Positions 11,031 to 20,447 of a stretch of 64,000 nucleotides of DNA are shown one piece after another. Origin of the DNA: Hormiphora californensis. Lineage: Eukaryota; Ctenophora; Tentaculata; Cydippida; Pleurobrachiidae. Position 1 is the stretch's first letter, and each line of letters opens with the position of its first letter. The stretch is from the NCBI GenBank assembly GCA_020137815.1, contig CM035357.1, positions 1,549,520 through 1,613,519 on the forward strand. Direction: 5' to 3'. Made by a program: the position numbers and the translations under genes. The notes under the pieces are model-generated. The model saw nothing but the letters and a program-made list of their open reading frames with translations. It did not search any database and was not told the origin of the DNA.

Positions 11031-11275
11031 CCCAAAATCCAACTCTACCACTTCGCCACCCTATATCACTTTTCTCTTTTAGCTTAGTTATGATGTGAGA
11101 TACATTAAGGAGCTGATGAGCAGAACACGCTCCTAAATTACAATGTGCTATGATGATCTCCATTTAGAGATTTAGGGGTTATCTCTACCTCCAGGATGGG
11201 GTAACAATACCAAAAACAATATCCTAGTCTTCCTGGCTACGAAACCGTACAACTTCTCGTAAAATCGGTACTGTT
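11031..11275 (+). pseudogene. RAB14 5'-end fragment 1 (promoter, 5'UTR, first codons)
   Basis: This matches the region just upstream of and into the real RAB14 (about 22705-22855). Shared words include cttttagct(t)-gctatgat-tgagata, ggagc-gat/cagaa, and accaaaaacaa before the start. The start codon is CTG instead of ATG, and the tenth codon is TAA where RAB14 has TAT, so it cannot make RAB14. The similarity stops after about 15 codons. A short run of CCCTAA repeats (about 10865-10884) precedes it. It marks the end of one tandem duplication unit. Confidence 0.75.
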
Positions 11276-11438
11276 ATACATAATGCAATTAATCTTGTTA
11301 TTGTGAAAATTGGTAGCACACAATTGGTGTTGATACGTTGACATTTCATTGACCGATCTATTTATATCCTATAGTGAAAGTTTTTTGTTTCCCTTTTCTT
11401 CTAACTTATCAGCAAATTCTCCCTATTCTTCAAGGTGA

Positions 11439-12929
11439 ATGTCAGATTATTCTACGTTTTATATAGATCGTGGCAGCAGCGACCCGTACCAACATGTTTC
11501 TCTCACCACCGAGCGTGTCGGAGATTTCGCTGTTACTCCAGATTTAAAGTATTCTGACAAGGTGGTGTACAGTAAATTGCGAGAAAATATCCGACTCCCT
11601 GTTGACCTCAATGCAAACTTTGAAGAAAATCGTGAGAAGTTGAATAAATATGCCCTAGATTGCCCAGATATGATCCAGAATATAATGAAATGGGTATGCC
11701 GAAAACCTTTTGATACTGGAGAAATCGATTTGGTAACGAATAGAGGACGGCTACGGCGGTTAGGTGAATATCCCTTCAATACTCGGAATAAAAATCGGCT
11801 ACGGGAGCATTTCTGTTTTCGGCTTACAAAAGTTGCTAACTTCATATCCATGGACGAGGTTGAAACTGAATTCAGGCTGAACAAAATTAAAAATGAGTCT
11901 GACTATACCAAACAGTTCATGTGTACTGGTCTTGAACTTGAGAACGTTCTTCTGGAGGAAGGCAGTGAAAATAAGGTCCATGTACTGACATTGACAACGA
12001 TTGGACGTATTCGCTGTCTGGTTGCTGCTGAGGTCGATGGATGTGATGAAAATGGGGACTTGGTTGAAATAAAGTCCAATCTACTTTTACCTGATGATAA
12101 CTACCAGAAGCAGAAATTTTATAATTTCAAGCTTTTTGCAGCGTATTTTCAGTGCTACCTAGTTGGTATTCAACATCTTCTGGTGGGGTTTCGTAGCTAT
12201 GACAGTTTTTTAAAAGATGTGAAACGGTATACCCTGCCTCAGATTGAAGAAGAGTGTAGGCAATATTGGAACAAGGACTTCTACACCTCTTTTCTAAATG
12301 CAGTACTCTCCTGGGCTCTTCCTCAAATCGCAGATGGAAAGGTGTATCATTTGGAGTATCTGGGTGGCAATGAAATAACACTGATAGAAGTTCCAGACCC
12401 AGATCACATCCCACAGTACTTCAAAGATCATGCGGAGCAGTATTCATTCGGCAGTAGTGTCTTTGTCCCCGATATTGAAATCTCCGAGTTAGGCAGAACA
12501 TCAAATACACCATGGAGGTCAAGAAGATATCACGATGCAAAGGGAGCTGAGGGGAAGAATTATCGTGGAAGAAATAACAGGAATCGTGGACGATGGGTGC
12601 AGTTTGGAGGTAATTTAAATTACAGGGGCCGGGGAAACGTCAGTGGCAACTATCCGGAAAATTCCAGTGGTAACTATCGGGGAAACTTCAGTGGTGACTA
12701 TCGGGGAAATTCCAGTGGCAACTATCGGGGAAATTCCAGTGGCAACTATCGGGGAAATTCCAGTGGTTATAGTTACTATCGGGCAAATTCCAGTGGTGAC
12801 TATCGGGGAAATTCCAGTAGTGACTGTCAGGCAAATTCCAGTGGTGACTATTGGGGAAACGTCAGTGGTTATAACCAGGAAAGCGTCAGTGGTGGAGGAC
12901 GAAATGAATATGGAAGGGAAGGATGGTAA
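11439..12929 (+). CDS. DXO-4: class A DXO/RAI1-like exonuclease with long NYRGNSSG tail (496 aa)
   Basis: Open and intronless, and nearly identical to DXO-3 over the first 350 residues and in its upstream region. All catalytic motifs are present: Arg102-Gly103, GLELE ending at Glu168, Glu198-Val-Asp200, Glu210-Ile-Lys212, Gln238, and the canonical Gly-Phe-Arg at 250-252. The difference is the tail, residues about 376-496: the Arg-Gly run is shorter, and an 8-residue repeat N-Y-R-G-N-S-S-G, encoded by a 24-bp minisatellite (about 12640-12870), is repeated around ten times with variants such as DYRGNSSG. Predicted to decap and degrade aberrant RNA; the tail probably binds RNA or promotes assembly. 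It is the youngest-looking active copy together with DXO-3. Confidence 0.85.
   Translation: MSDYSTFYIDRGSSDPYQHVSLTTERVGDFAVTPDLKYSDKVVYSKLRENIRLPVDLNANFEENREKLNKYALDCPDMIQNIMKWVCRKPFDTGEIDLVTNRGRLRRLGEYPFNTRNKNRLREHFCFRLTKVANFISMDEVETEFRLNKIKNESDYTKQFMCTGLELENVLLEEGSENKVHVLTLTTIGRIRCLVAAEVDGCDENGDLVEIKSNLLLPDDNYQKQKFYNFKLFAAYFQCYLVGIQHLLVGFRSYDSFLKDVKRYTLPQIEEECRQYWNKDFYTSFLNAVLSWALPQIADGKVYHLEYLGGNEITLIEVPDPDHIPQYFKDHAEQYSFGSSVFVPDIEISELGRTSNTPWRSRRYHDAKGAEGKNYRGRNNRNRGRWVQFGGNLNYRGRGNVSGNYPENSSGNYRGNFSGDYRGNSSGNYRGNSSGNYRGNSSGYSYYRANSSGDYRGNSSSDCQANSSGDYWGNVSGYNQESVSGGGRNEYGREGW
12640..12870 (+). repeat. 24-bp coding minisatellite of the DXO-4 tail
   Basis: Repeats of the type ctatcggggaaattccagtg with spacer codons gt/gc-aa/ga-c. 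The frame is kept throughout, giving Tyr-Arg-Gly-Asn-Ser-Ser-Gly units. A related but diverged repeat with aaccgtgg(a/g)aa(a/c)tccagtgg units codes the DXO-3 tail at 4985-5070. Confidence 0.8.
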
Positions 12930-13035
12930 TCAGTAGAAAGGAGGCCAGTAACTTTTTGTGAAATCGATGAGAAAATCAGTTTTGCTGCCCTGACATAAAT
13001 GACTGACATTTGCTATTTTAATATTTTCAAATGCT

Positions 13036-13093
13036 TTGGTGACACGGCCACCCCTACACTAGCCGCACGAAGAATACGGGATTTCATCATCAA
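13036..13093. mobile_element. TTGG...TCAA mini-element with 9-bp target duplication
   Basis: 58 bp, starting TTGGTGACACGG and ending TTTCATCATCAA. It is flanked by TCAAATGCT at 13027-13035 and 13094-13102. A shorter relative of the copies at 5841 and 56135. Confidence 0.75.
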
Positions 13094-13177
13094 TCAAATG
13101 CTGAGCTATTTTTATACTGCTATTTTTATACAAGGAATTTTCTGTTTATTTTACCGTTAGTTGTTACTGATAAACTA

Positions 13178-13313
13178 CAGTCAAACCTCGATTTACTGGA
13201 ATCGTCAAAAGAAGGGTTATTTTAAATCGAGGTGTCTATTATTTAGAGCTGAATTATCATTGAAATCTTAATTCGAGGAAAACTTTTCTGTCTCTTTACT
13301 TCGAGTTTGACTG
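13178..13313. mobile_element. CAGTCAAAC MITE (unit copy 2)
   Basis: Same terminal repeats and TA flanks as at 10349-10491, in the same relative position downstream of DXO-4. Confidence 0.75.
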
Positions 13314-13904
13314 TAGTCTGTATACGACAATGAGTTTTATGTATGATGTATGTATAGATAGGGAGATCAAAACATGACGTAAATTAATTAAGTTAAGTTT
13401 TTTAGCCCTCAGGCCGATGTATTTTTGAATGTATTGTATTGTATTGTGTATATTACGAGATAAAATCTAAGATAAGAAACCTTGATTGTTCAAGTGTAGT
13501 ATTATTGTAAATCATGCTGTTTTTTAATCATCTTTACTCTTTTTTATCTTGTTTTAACTATTATGAGCTTGTTAGTCTTTTTTTCTGAAATCTTAATGTT
13601 TGTTTAATTCCTCCTGTCCCTACGATACGGGCACCGTTACGATCTGGGTGTTTGGTGGATTGTTTAGTTTTACAGGTGCACACTGCCAAAAAAGTTGATT
13701 CACTAAAATGGCTCTAACCGCCAAACCACTCAACCGTTTTGGCTAATTCCAAGTTTATCTCCAGTAGGAAATGTCAAGGCCTAACGTTAACCCAAATCCA
13801 AACCCTTCTTTAGTCCTAACCCTAAAAAATTAAACTGTTTGTCAGCACTCACCAGTCACCAAACACCCAGATTTTAAGGCTGGCCCTACAATACCAATTT
13901 ACCC

Positions 13905-14140
13905 CAAAATCCAACTCTACCACTTCGCCACCCTATATCACTTTTCTCTTTTAGCTTAGTTATGATGTGAGATACACTAAGGAGCTGATAAGGAGAACAC
14001 GTTCCTAAATTGCAATGTGTTATGATGATCTCCATTTAGAGATTTAGGGGTTATCTCTACCTCCAGGATGGGTTAACAATACCAAAAACAATATATCCTG
14101 GCTACGAAACCGTACAACTCCTCGTAAAATCGGTACTGTT
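13905..14140 (+). pseudogene. RAB14 5'-end fragment 2
   Basis: A second copy of the dead RAB14 5' end, with the same start-codon loss (ctggctacg) and the same early TAA as fragment 1. The shared defects show that one already dead fragment was copied again with the DXO unit. Confidence 0.75.
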
Positions 14141-14449
14141 ATTCCTGTTAATCACCGTAGGCCAACTTATAATGCTGCATCATGCAGCCTGCATGTACCC
14201 GTTTTAATTATCTAGCACTCCCGCTCTTGCAGTTGTTTTCAGAAAGGCCAACTATTACACAATGGCTATACGGTATAGCCTATACCTTGTTACAAAAGCC
14301 ATCCTGGACCCTCGTTTATGCTGTCAGTGTGTAAGTCTGGTTTCAAGTTTTGCTGTATAACATCTACCTGGTAAGTGAACTTATTACATAGCACACTCAC
14401 CATTCTCTCTTCGCAAACTAGTTATTGGTACCTACTACCTGGTTGGGTT

Positions 14450-15451
14450 ATGAAAGCGTCCTTTAAAGTTCCACGTCATCGCAGTTCTGCTTCAAAACCT
14501 ATCAAGTTCAACAGTATCGAACTCGGTCGGTTCTCCCTTACGCCTATAACACGCGAGTATTGCCCTGATGTTTCTGTTCCGAAAATGAAAAAGGTGGTCA
14601 AACTCCCTGCGGATCTAAACGAAGGATTCGAGGAATTTGAGGATAGGTTGATGGGTGGAAACGACTGCGTTTTTAAGTGGATTTGCGGGAACGATTTTGA
14701 CATGGAGTCTATTGATTTGATCGCATCCAGGGGAATCCTGAAAAAAATCGCAACGAATCCCTACGACCATTTCAGGAATCACTTTGGTATCCGGCTGGTT
14801 AAAATTGCTGACACCATTGCGATGGACACATTGGAAACTGCAGAAGAGGAGGAAATGACAACTTCTCAGCTCCGGAATAAGTATCACGGCCACAGACTCG
14901 AGAAGGTCACTATGGACGTTGGGGAAAATGAGACAAATATTGTGACAACCTGCAACATTGCCGGGTATCGGTGTCTTGTTAGGGCCGAAGTTGATGGATG
15001 TAACGATGAGGGAGAGTTGGTGGAGGTAAAAGCAAACTTTGTGATACAATATCCAAAACAGTTGGAAAACTTTCGTCGGAGTAAACTGTTCACCACGTTC
15101 ATGCAGTGCTATTTGGTTGGTATTCCAAACGTCCTTATCGGGTTTCGTGATAAGAGTGGCATTTTGAGAAGGGTACAGAACTATACCCTACCTCAAATTG
15201 AAGAAGAGTGTAGGCAATATTGGAACAAGGATTTCTACATGTCATTTCTAAATTCAGTCCTCTCATGGGCTCTTCCTCAAATTGAAGATGGAAAGGTTTA
15301 TCATTTGGAGTACAAGGGTGGCGATGAAATAACACTGATAGAAGTTCCAGACCCAGATCACATCCCACAATTCTTCAAAGATTACGTGCAGCAGAATTCA
15401 TCCGGCAGTGGCGTTCCGGATATCAGCAAACTCACTTTGGGTGTAAATTAG
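14450..15451 (+). CDS. DXO-5: class B DXO/RAI1-like decapping exonuclease (333 aa)
   Basis: Open frame from the ATG of M-K-A-S-F-K-V-P. An in-frame extension to 14375 exists, but the region 14371-14421 looks like a 51-bp 5'UTR intron (donor cctg|gtaagtgaac, acceptor caaactag|tt) conserved in DXO-6, so I start at 14450. Motifs: I Arg94-Gly95, II G-H-R-L-E ending at Glu151, III Glu180-Val-Asp182, IV Glu192-Val-Lys194, V Lys212 to Gln219, VI Gly231-Phe-Arg. The length is close to that of other DXO proteins because the RGG tail is absent: the protein stops soon after the conserved I-P-Q-F-F-K-D segment. Predicted active. Its C-terminal third is almost identical in DNA to class A copies although the N-terminal part is far more diverged. 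Confidence 0.85.
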   Translation: MKASFKVPRHRSSASKPIKFNSIELGRFSLTPITREYCPDVSVPKMKKVVKLPADLNEGFEEFEDRLMGGNDCVFKWICGNDFDMESIDLIASRGILKKIATNPYDHFRNHFGIRLVKIADTIAMDTLETAEEEEMTTSQLRNKYHGHRLEKVTMDVGENETNIVTTCNIAGYRCLVRAEVDGCNDEGELVEVKANFVIQYPKQLENFRRSKLFTTFMQCYLVGIPNVLIGFRDKSGILRRVQNYTLPQIEEECRQYWNKDFYMSFLNSVLSWALPQIEDGKVYHLEYKGGDEITLIEVPDPDHIPQFFKDYVQQNSSGSGVPDISKLTLGVN

Positions 15452-15740
15452 CGGGATTTAAATTACATGCTGGAAGAGGGAGCCACTGTGGTGAGCGAAG
15501 TGGCAATGGAACAAAACGGATCCATGGGTTTGGGCTAAATCTGGCGGAGGATCTCATGGTTGGTGTATATGAAAGGGGGTCCCGGAAAACTTCCAGCTGG
15601 TATCGATCTATTAGGTATGAGCCGTGACTGGCGAAGCAGGTTATGTCAAATTGTCAGGGAATCAATGAAAAAGGACATTTTTCTCACAACCTAAGAAGGA
15701 ATTTCTGTTTATTTTACCGTTAGTCGTTACTGATAAACTA

Positions 15741-15872
15741 CAGTCAAACCTCGATTTACTGGAATCGTCAAAAGAAGGGTTATTTTAAATCGAGGTGTCT
15801 ATTATTTAGAGCTGAGTTATCATTGAAATCTTAATTCGAGGAAAACTTTTCTGTCTCTTTAATTCGAGTTTG
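15741..15872. mobile_element. CAGTCAAAC MITE (unit copy 3, right end damaged)
   Basis: Left end as in the other two copies. The right end has lost a few bases (gagtttgtctgtatacg instead of gagtttgactgtagtctg). Confidence 0.65.
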
Positions 15873-15912
15873 TCTGTATACGACAATGAGTTTTATGTAT
15901 GATGTATGTATA

Positions 15913-17055
15913 TTGTATGGTCTTGTTTTTTTTTAACTGGTCGTCCGACCAAAATTTTTCAATTAAAGATTCCGATACATTAACATAACAGCCGGGGGTT
16001 GATTTTCATATACTCAGATGGTGCGGTGTTCAAATTTCCTTTTAGCGAAAAAACCAGATCTCTATCTTACTCCTGAGCGGTGCTATTAATGAAAACACGA
16101 CGTGCGGTGCTCTTGTGCGGTGCTGACCTCTAATTTACCTCTTGGTGCCTCTTATAAGTTGAAATTTCAGGAATCGATGACTATAATTTTTTCCCAATCA
16201 ACAAAACTGACATCAATAAACATTTTACTCTTTTAGTGCGGTGCAGGCCTAAATTTCTGCTTTTTTCTTACTCTTGAAGGGTAAAATGAGCAAATAGCAT
16301 TACGGTTTCTTGCACACCTTTTCTATCGACATTTCTTGATACTATGAACCTAAAATCAACACTAAAGTTTACTCATGGGGTGCGGTGCAGAGGCTTCAAA
16401 AGTGGTTGCATATTGCGACTTGTCAACTGCACCGCAATTAATGAGTAAATACGTCTGAAAACTAGCTAGTGGTGTAGCTAGTGTCTATATCAACTGTTTC
16501 TGATCAAAATTGGAATCATTATTACTCATTTGGTGCGGTGCATGGGCATTTTAATAGAACTTGATATTTTCCGTGTCACCGCACCAAATGAGTAAATTTT
16601 TTGATTTTTTTTCAGCACTAATTGTTCCTTTACAAATGAGGAACGTATTAGTCAACATTTGGGAATAATAAAGTCCATTTGATACTATAAAACCTCGATT
16701 TAAAAATGCTGCTACTTTGAGTGCCAATTGCACCGCACTAGATGAGTCACATGCTTACTCATCGCTGTAGGCAAGATTGATAGACCAATTATCTGCAATT
16801 TTACTCAAAAATTGCAGTTTTATTATTTGTCCTGAAGATTTTGTACCAGTTTTAGCAAACGTGGTCATATGCACCGCACAACATGAGTAAAGTTTTAAAA
16901 ACACAAGCTTAAATTACTCTCAAGACACTTTTACATCATAATTTTGATTTTTAGCAATTTTGAAAAAATATTTCTTACCTAAATACTCCTTTTTCCAAAA
17001 TTTGTCGAATTTTCAGTCGAGGAGACGACCAGTTAAAAAAAACAAGACCGTATAC
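15913..17055. mobile_element. 1.1 kb non-autonomous transposon with dispersed 19-bp motif
   Basis: Terminal inverted repeats share GGTCTTGTTTTTTTTAACTG and continue TCGTC. TGTATA stands on both sides (15907-15912 and 17056-17061), and the same site in the DXO-4 unit (gatgtatgtatagatag, near 13345) is empty. There is no ORF of note. Inside are about twelve full or partial copies, in both orientations, of ACTCATNNGGTGCGGTGCA. Forward copies lie near 16011, 16067, 16100, 16112, 16225, 16368 and 16522, with a half-site at 16754. Reverse copies lie near 16428, 16577, 16729 and 16870. Subterminal transposase-binding repeats of hAT- or CACTA-type elements look like this, but this motif is not one I know. 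Confidence 0.8.
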
Positions 17056-17574
17056 TGTATAGCTAGTGAGATCAAAACATGACGTAAATTAATTAAGTTA
17101 AGTTTTTTAGCCCTCAGGCCGATGTATTTTTGAATTTTTTTGAATTTGTATTGTATTGTGTATACTACGAGATAAAATCTAAAATTAGAAACCTTAATTG
17201 TTCAAGTGTAGTATTATTGTAAATCATGCTGTTTTTTAATCATCTTCACTCTTTTTTATCTTGTTTTAAATATTATGAGCTTGTTAATTTTTTTCTGAAA
17301 TCTCAATGTTTGTTTAATTCCTCCTGTCCCTACAATACGTGTGCCGTTACGATATGGGTGTTTGGTGGCCTGTTTACAGGTGCGCGCTGCCAAAAACGTT
17401 GATTCACTAAAATGGCTCTAACCGCCAAACCACTCAACCGTTTTGGCTAATTCAAAGTTTATCTGGTAGGAAATGCCAACCCAAACCCCAACCCTAACCC
17501 TACTTTAGCCCTAACCCTAAAAAACCGTTTGTCAGCACTCGCCAAACACCCAGATTTTAGCGCTGGCCCTACAA

Positions 17575-17820
17575 TACCAACTTACCCCAAAATCCAACTC
17601 TACCATTTCGCCACCCTATATCACTTTTCTTTTAGCTTAGTTATGTTGTGAGATACACTAAGGAGCTGATAAGGAGAACACGTTCCTAAATTGCAATGTG
17701 TTATGGTAATCTCCATTTAGAGATTTAGGGGTTATCTCTACCTCAAGGATGGGGTAACAATACCAAAAACAATATCCTGGCTACGAAACCGTACAACTTC
17801 TCGTAAAATCGGTACTGTTA
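17575..17820 (+). pseudogene. RAB14 5'-end fragment 3
   Basis: A third copy of the dead RAB14 promoter and first codons, with the same CTG start and early TAA. It lies just upstream of the DXO-6 leader and follows another short CCCTAA tract at about 17482-17520. Confidence 0.75.
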
Positions 17821-18098
17821 TTCCAGTTAATCGTAGGCCAACTTATAATGCTGCATGTACCTGTTTTAATTATTTAGCACTCCCGCTCTTGCAGTTGTTT
17901 TCAGAAAGGCCAACTATTACACAATGGCTATACCTTGTTACAAAAGCCATCCTGGACCCTCGTTATGCTTTCAGTTTAAGTCTGGTTTCAAGTTTTGCTG
18001 TCTAACAAGTTTCCTGGTAAGTGAATTTATTACAGACTACAGAGCACACTCATCATTCTCTCTTCGCAAACTAGTTATTGGTACTACCTGGCTGGGTT

Positions 18099-19097
18099 AT
18101 GAAGGCGTCCTTTAAAGTTCCACGTCATCGCAGCTCTGCTTCAAAACCTGTCAAATTCAACAGTATCGAACTCGGTCGGTTCTCCCTCACGCATACATGC
18201 GAGTATTGCCCTGATGGTTCTGTTCCGAAGATGAAAAAGGTGGTCAAACTTCCTGCGGATCTAAACGAGGGATGCGAGGATTTTGAGGAAAGGGTGATGG
18301 GTGGATACGACTGCGTTTTTAAGTGGATTTGTGGGAACGAATTTGACTTGGATTCTGTTGATTTGATCGTATCCAGGGGAATCCTGAAAAAAATCGCAAC
18401 GAATCCCTACGACCATTTCAGGAATCACTTTGGTATCCGGCTGGTAAAAATTGCTGACACCATCGCGATGGACACATTGGATACTGCAAAAGAGGAGGAA
18501 ATGACAACTTCTCGGCGACGGAATATTTATCACGGCCACAGACTCGAGAAGGTCACTACGGACGTTGGGGAAAATGAGACATATATTGTGACAACCTGCA
18601 ACATTGCCGGGTATCGGTGTCTTGTTAGGGCCGAAGTTGATGGATGTAACGATGAGGGAGAGTTGGTGGAGGTAAAAGCAAACTTTGTGATACAATATCC
18701 AAAACAGTTGGAAAACTTTCGTCGGGGTAAACTGTTCACCACGTTTATGCAGTGTTATTTGGTTGGTATTCCAAACGTCCTTATCGGGTTTCGTGATAAG
18801 AGCGGTATCTTAAGAAGCCTACAGAACTATACACTTCCTCAAATTGAAGAAGAGTGTAGGCAATATTGGAACAAGGATTTCTACATGTCATTTCTAAATT
18901 CAGTCCTCTCATGGGCTCTTCCACAAATTGAAGATGGAAAGGTTTATCATTTGGAGTACAAGGGTGGCGATGAAATAACACTGATAGAAGTTCCAGACCC
19001 AGATCACATCCCACAATTCTTCAAAGATTATGTGCAGCAGAATTCATCCGGCAGTGGCGTTCCGGATATTAGCAAACTTACTTTAAGTGGAAATTAG
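18099..19097 (+). CDS. DXO-6: class B DXO/RAI1-like decapping exonuclease (332 aa)
   Basis: Open frame very similar to DXO-5 in protein and flanks. A 5'UTR intron is predicted at 18017-18074 (donor cctg|gtaagtg, acceptor aactag|tt), so the ATG at 18099 is preferred over the longer open frame. All catalytic motifs are kept: V-S-R-G for motif I, G-H-R-L-E, A-E-V-D-G-C, E-L-V-E-V-K, M-Q-C-Y-L-V-G with the motif V Gln, and I-G-F-R. There is no RGG tail. Downstream 19098-19340 resembles the DXO-5 3' region and is non-coding. Confidence 0.85.
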   Translation: MKASFKVPRHRSSASKPVKFNSIELGRFSLTHTCEYCPDGSVPKMKKVVKLPADLNEGCEDFEERVMGGYDCVFKWICGNEFDLDSVDLIVSRGILKKIATNPYDHFRNHFGIRLVKIADTIAMDTLDTAKEEEMTTSRRRNIYHGHRLEKVTTDVGENETYIVTTCNIAGYRCLVRAEVDGCNDEGELVEVKANFVIQYPKQLENFRRGKLFTTFMQCYLVGIPNVLIGFRDKSGILRSLQNYTLPQIEEECRQYWNKDFYMSFLNSVLSWALPQIEDGKVYHLEYKGGDEITLIEVPDPDHIPQFFKDYVQQNSSGSGVPDISKLTLSGN

Positions 19098-19559
19098 CGG
19101 GATTTAAATTACATGCTGGAAGAGGGAGCAACTGTGGTGAGCGAAGTGGCAAAGGAACAAAACGGTTCCATGGGTTTGGGCTGAATCTGGCGGAGGATCT
19201 CATGGTTGGTGTATGAAAGGGGATCCCGGAAAACTTCCAGCTGGTATCGATCTGTTAGGTATGAGCCGTGACTAGCGAAGCAGGTTATTGTCAAATTGTC
19301 AGGGAATCTATGAAAAAGGACATTTTTTTCTCATAACCTAAGAAAGAAATTTTGTGAGCCATGACAGCATTTTCAGTTGGTGAACCTTACTAATAGCTGT
19401 TGACCGGATTTTCGATTTTGTTTCTTTCAATAACTAATTGAATTAAACAGTTTACCAGAAATAAACTTCAAATATCGGTCATACGCTTTGTGAGGGATGC
19501 AAACTGTAACTGCCACTGTGTACTTTTTTCTACCGTGATCAATGAATGTATGAACAACG

Positions 19560-19753
19560 GGGAAGTAATTTTGATATCTCCTTCTGGTGATCAACACACA
19601 CACACGCCCTCTGTACAACAGTTTAATGGGGAATCTCACACATACACGGGCAGAACTCGGTTAAGGTCCCTGGTTCAATTCCCGGTCAAACCCAGTATTT
19701 TTCGATTTTCTTCCCTATTTAATTCTTGCTCTGAACTCATTATTCAGAATACT
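19560..19753 (+). mobile_element. Candidate SINE flanked by a 15-bp direct repeat
   Basis: A 194-bp segment lies between two perfect copies of aatgtatgaacaacg (19545-19559 and 19754-19768). Inside, near 19670, is a tRNA B-box-like GGTTCAATTCC in a weak T-arm context (cctggttcaattcccgg). No good A box or full tRNA fold is visible. A long target duplication suggests LINE-driven retroposition. Confidence 0.4.
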
Positions 19754-19780
19754 AATGTATGAACAACGTTAAGTTTTAAT

Positions 19781-20135
19781 TTTTTTCCCCGCCCGGGTGA
19801 AGGCCGAAGGCCTTCACCCGGATGCCTTTTGCAAAAAGGCATAGGGGTTTAGAAATCTAAACGGATATAGTGACTATGTGTAGCAAGTCAGCTCTCTTGT
19901 CCCATTTCAGGTTGCGAGGGGCAACATGTAGCAACTAGAGCCGTGCACACAACAACAACCTGCTCCTTCATAAACCACGCAATTCCGCAATGTGGTGCGC
20001 AATTTAGTGCTACTAAAACACAAGTATTTGTTCTATACTGGTTCCTTGATTTATAAATGATCCGAATTGTCTGTCCCGCCTTCGTGTTAGAAATGAAAGG
20101 TTGGCGGGGAAACATAGCATTATGAAACATAATGC
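19781..20135 (-). mobile_element. Second copy of the hairpin-tipped element of 771-1419
   Basis: Inverted relative to the first copy. It starts with ttttttccccgcccgggtg and a gaaggc/gccttc hairpin and ends with the gcattatg...cataatgc palindrome (20117-20135). It lacks the X-box tandem array. Confidence 0.65.
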
Positions 20136-20447
20136 ATTTATTTTTGTTATCTTTTTTGTACAGTATAAAGAATGTAATTGTTGAATGTTTTGTGATGTGA
20201 TGTGATGTATAAAATATGTAACAAGATAAAAGTTGAGACGATTCGAGTGCTGTTTTTCAAACTTCTCAGCTCTTTTCTACTTTGTAATGAAGAACATTTA
20301 TATCTTTATATCGCTTTTTTGTCTGTTTATTCTATCCTCCCCTCGTAAATATACATCCCTGATCCCGCAAATCAAAATGTACCTATTCCCTTTATCACAA
20401 TCCTTTCCTAGCTTGGATAAGGTTTACGTTTAGGACCTGCAGAACCC

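Noticed and set aside
19660-19695. tRNA gene suggested by a GGTTCAATTCC B-box word
   Set aside because: No A box, anticodon arm or acceptor stem can be folded around it; kept only as part of a possible SINE.
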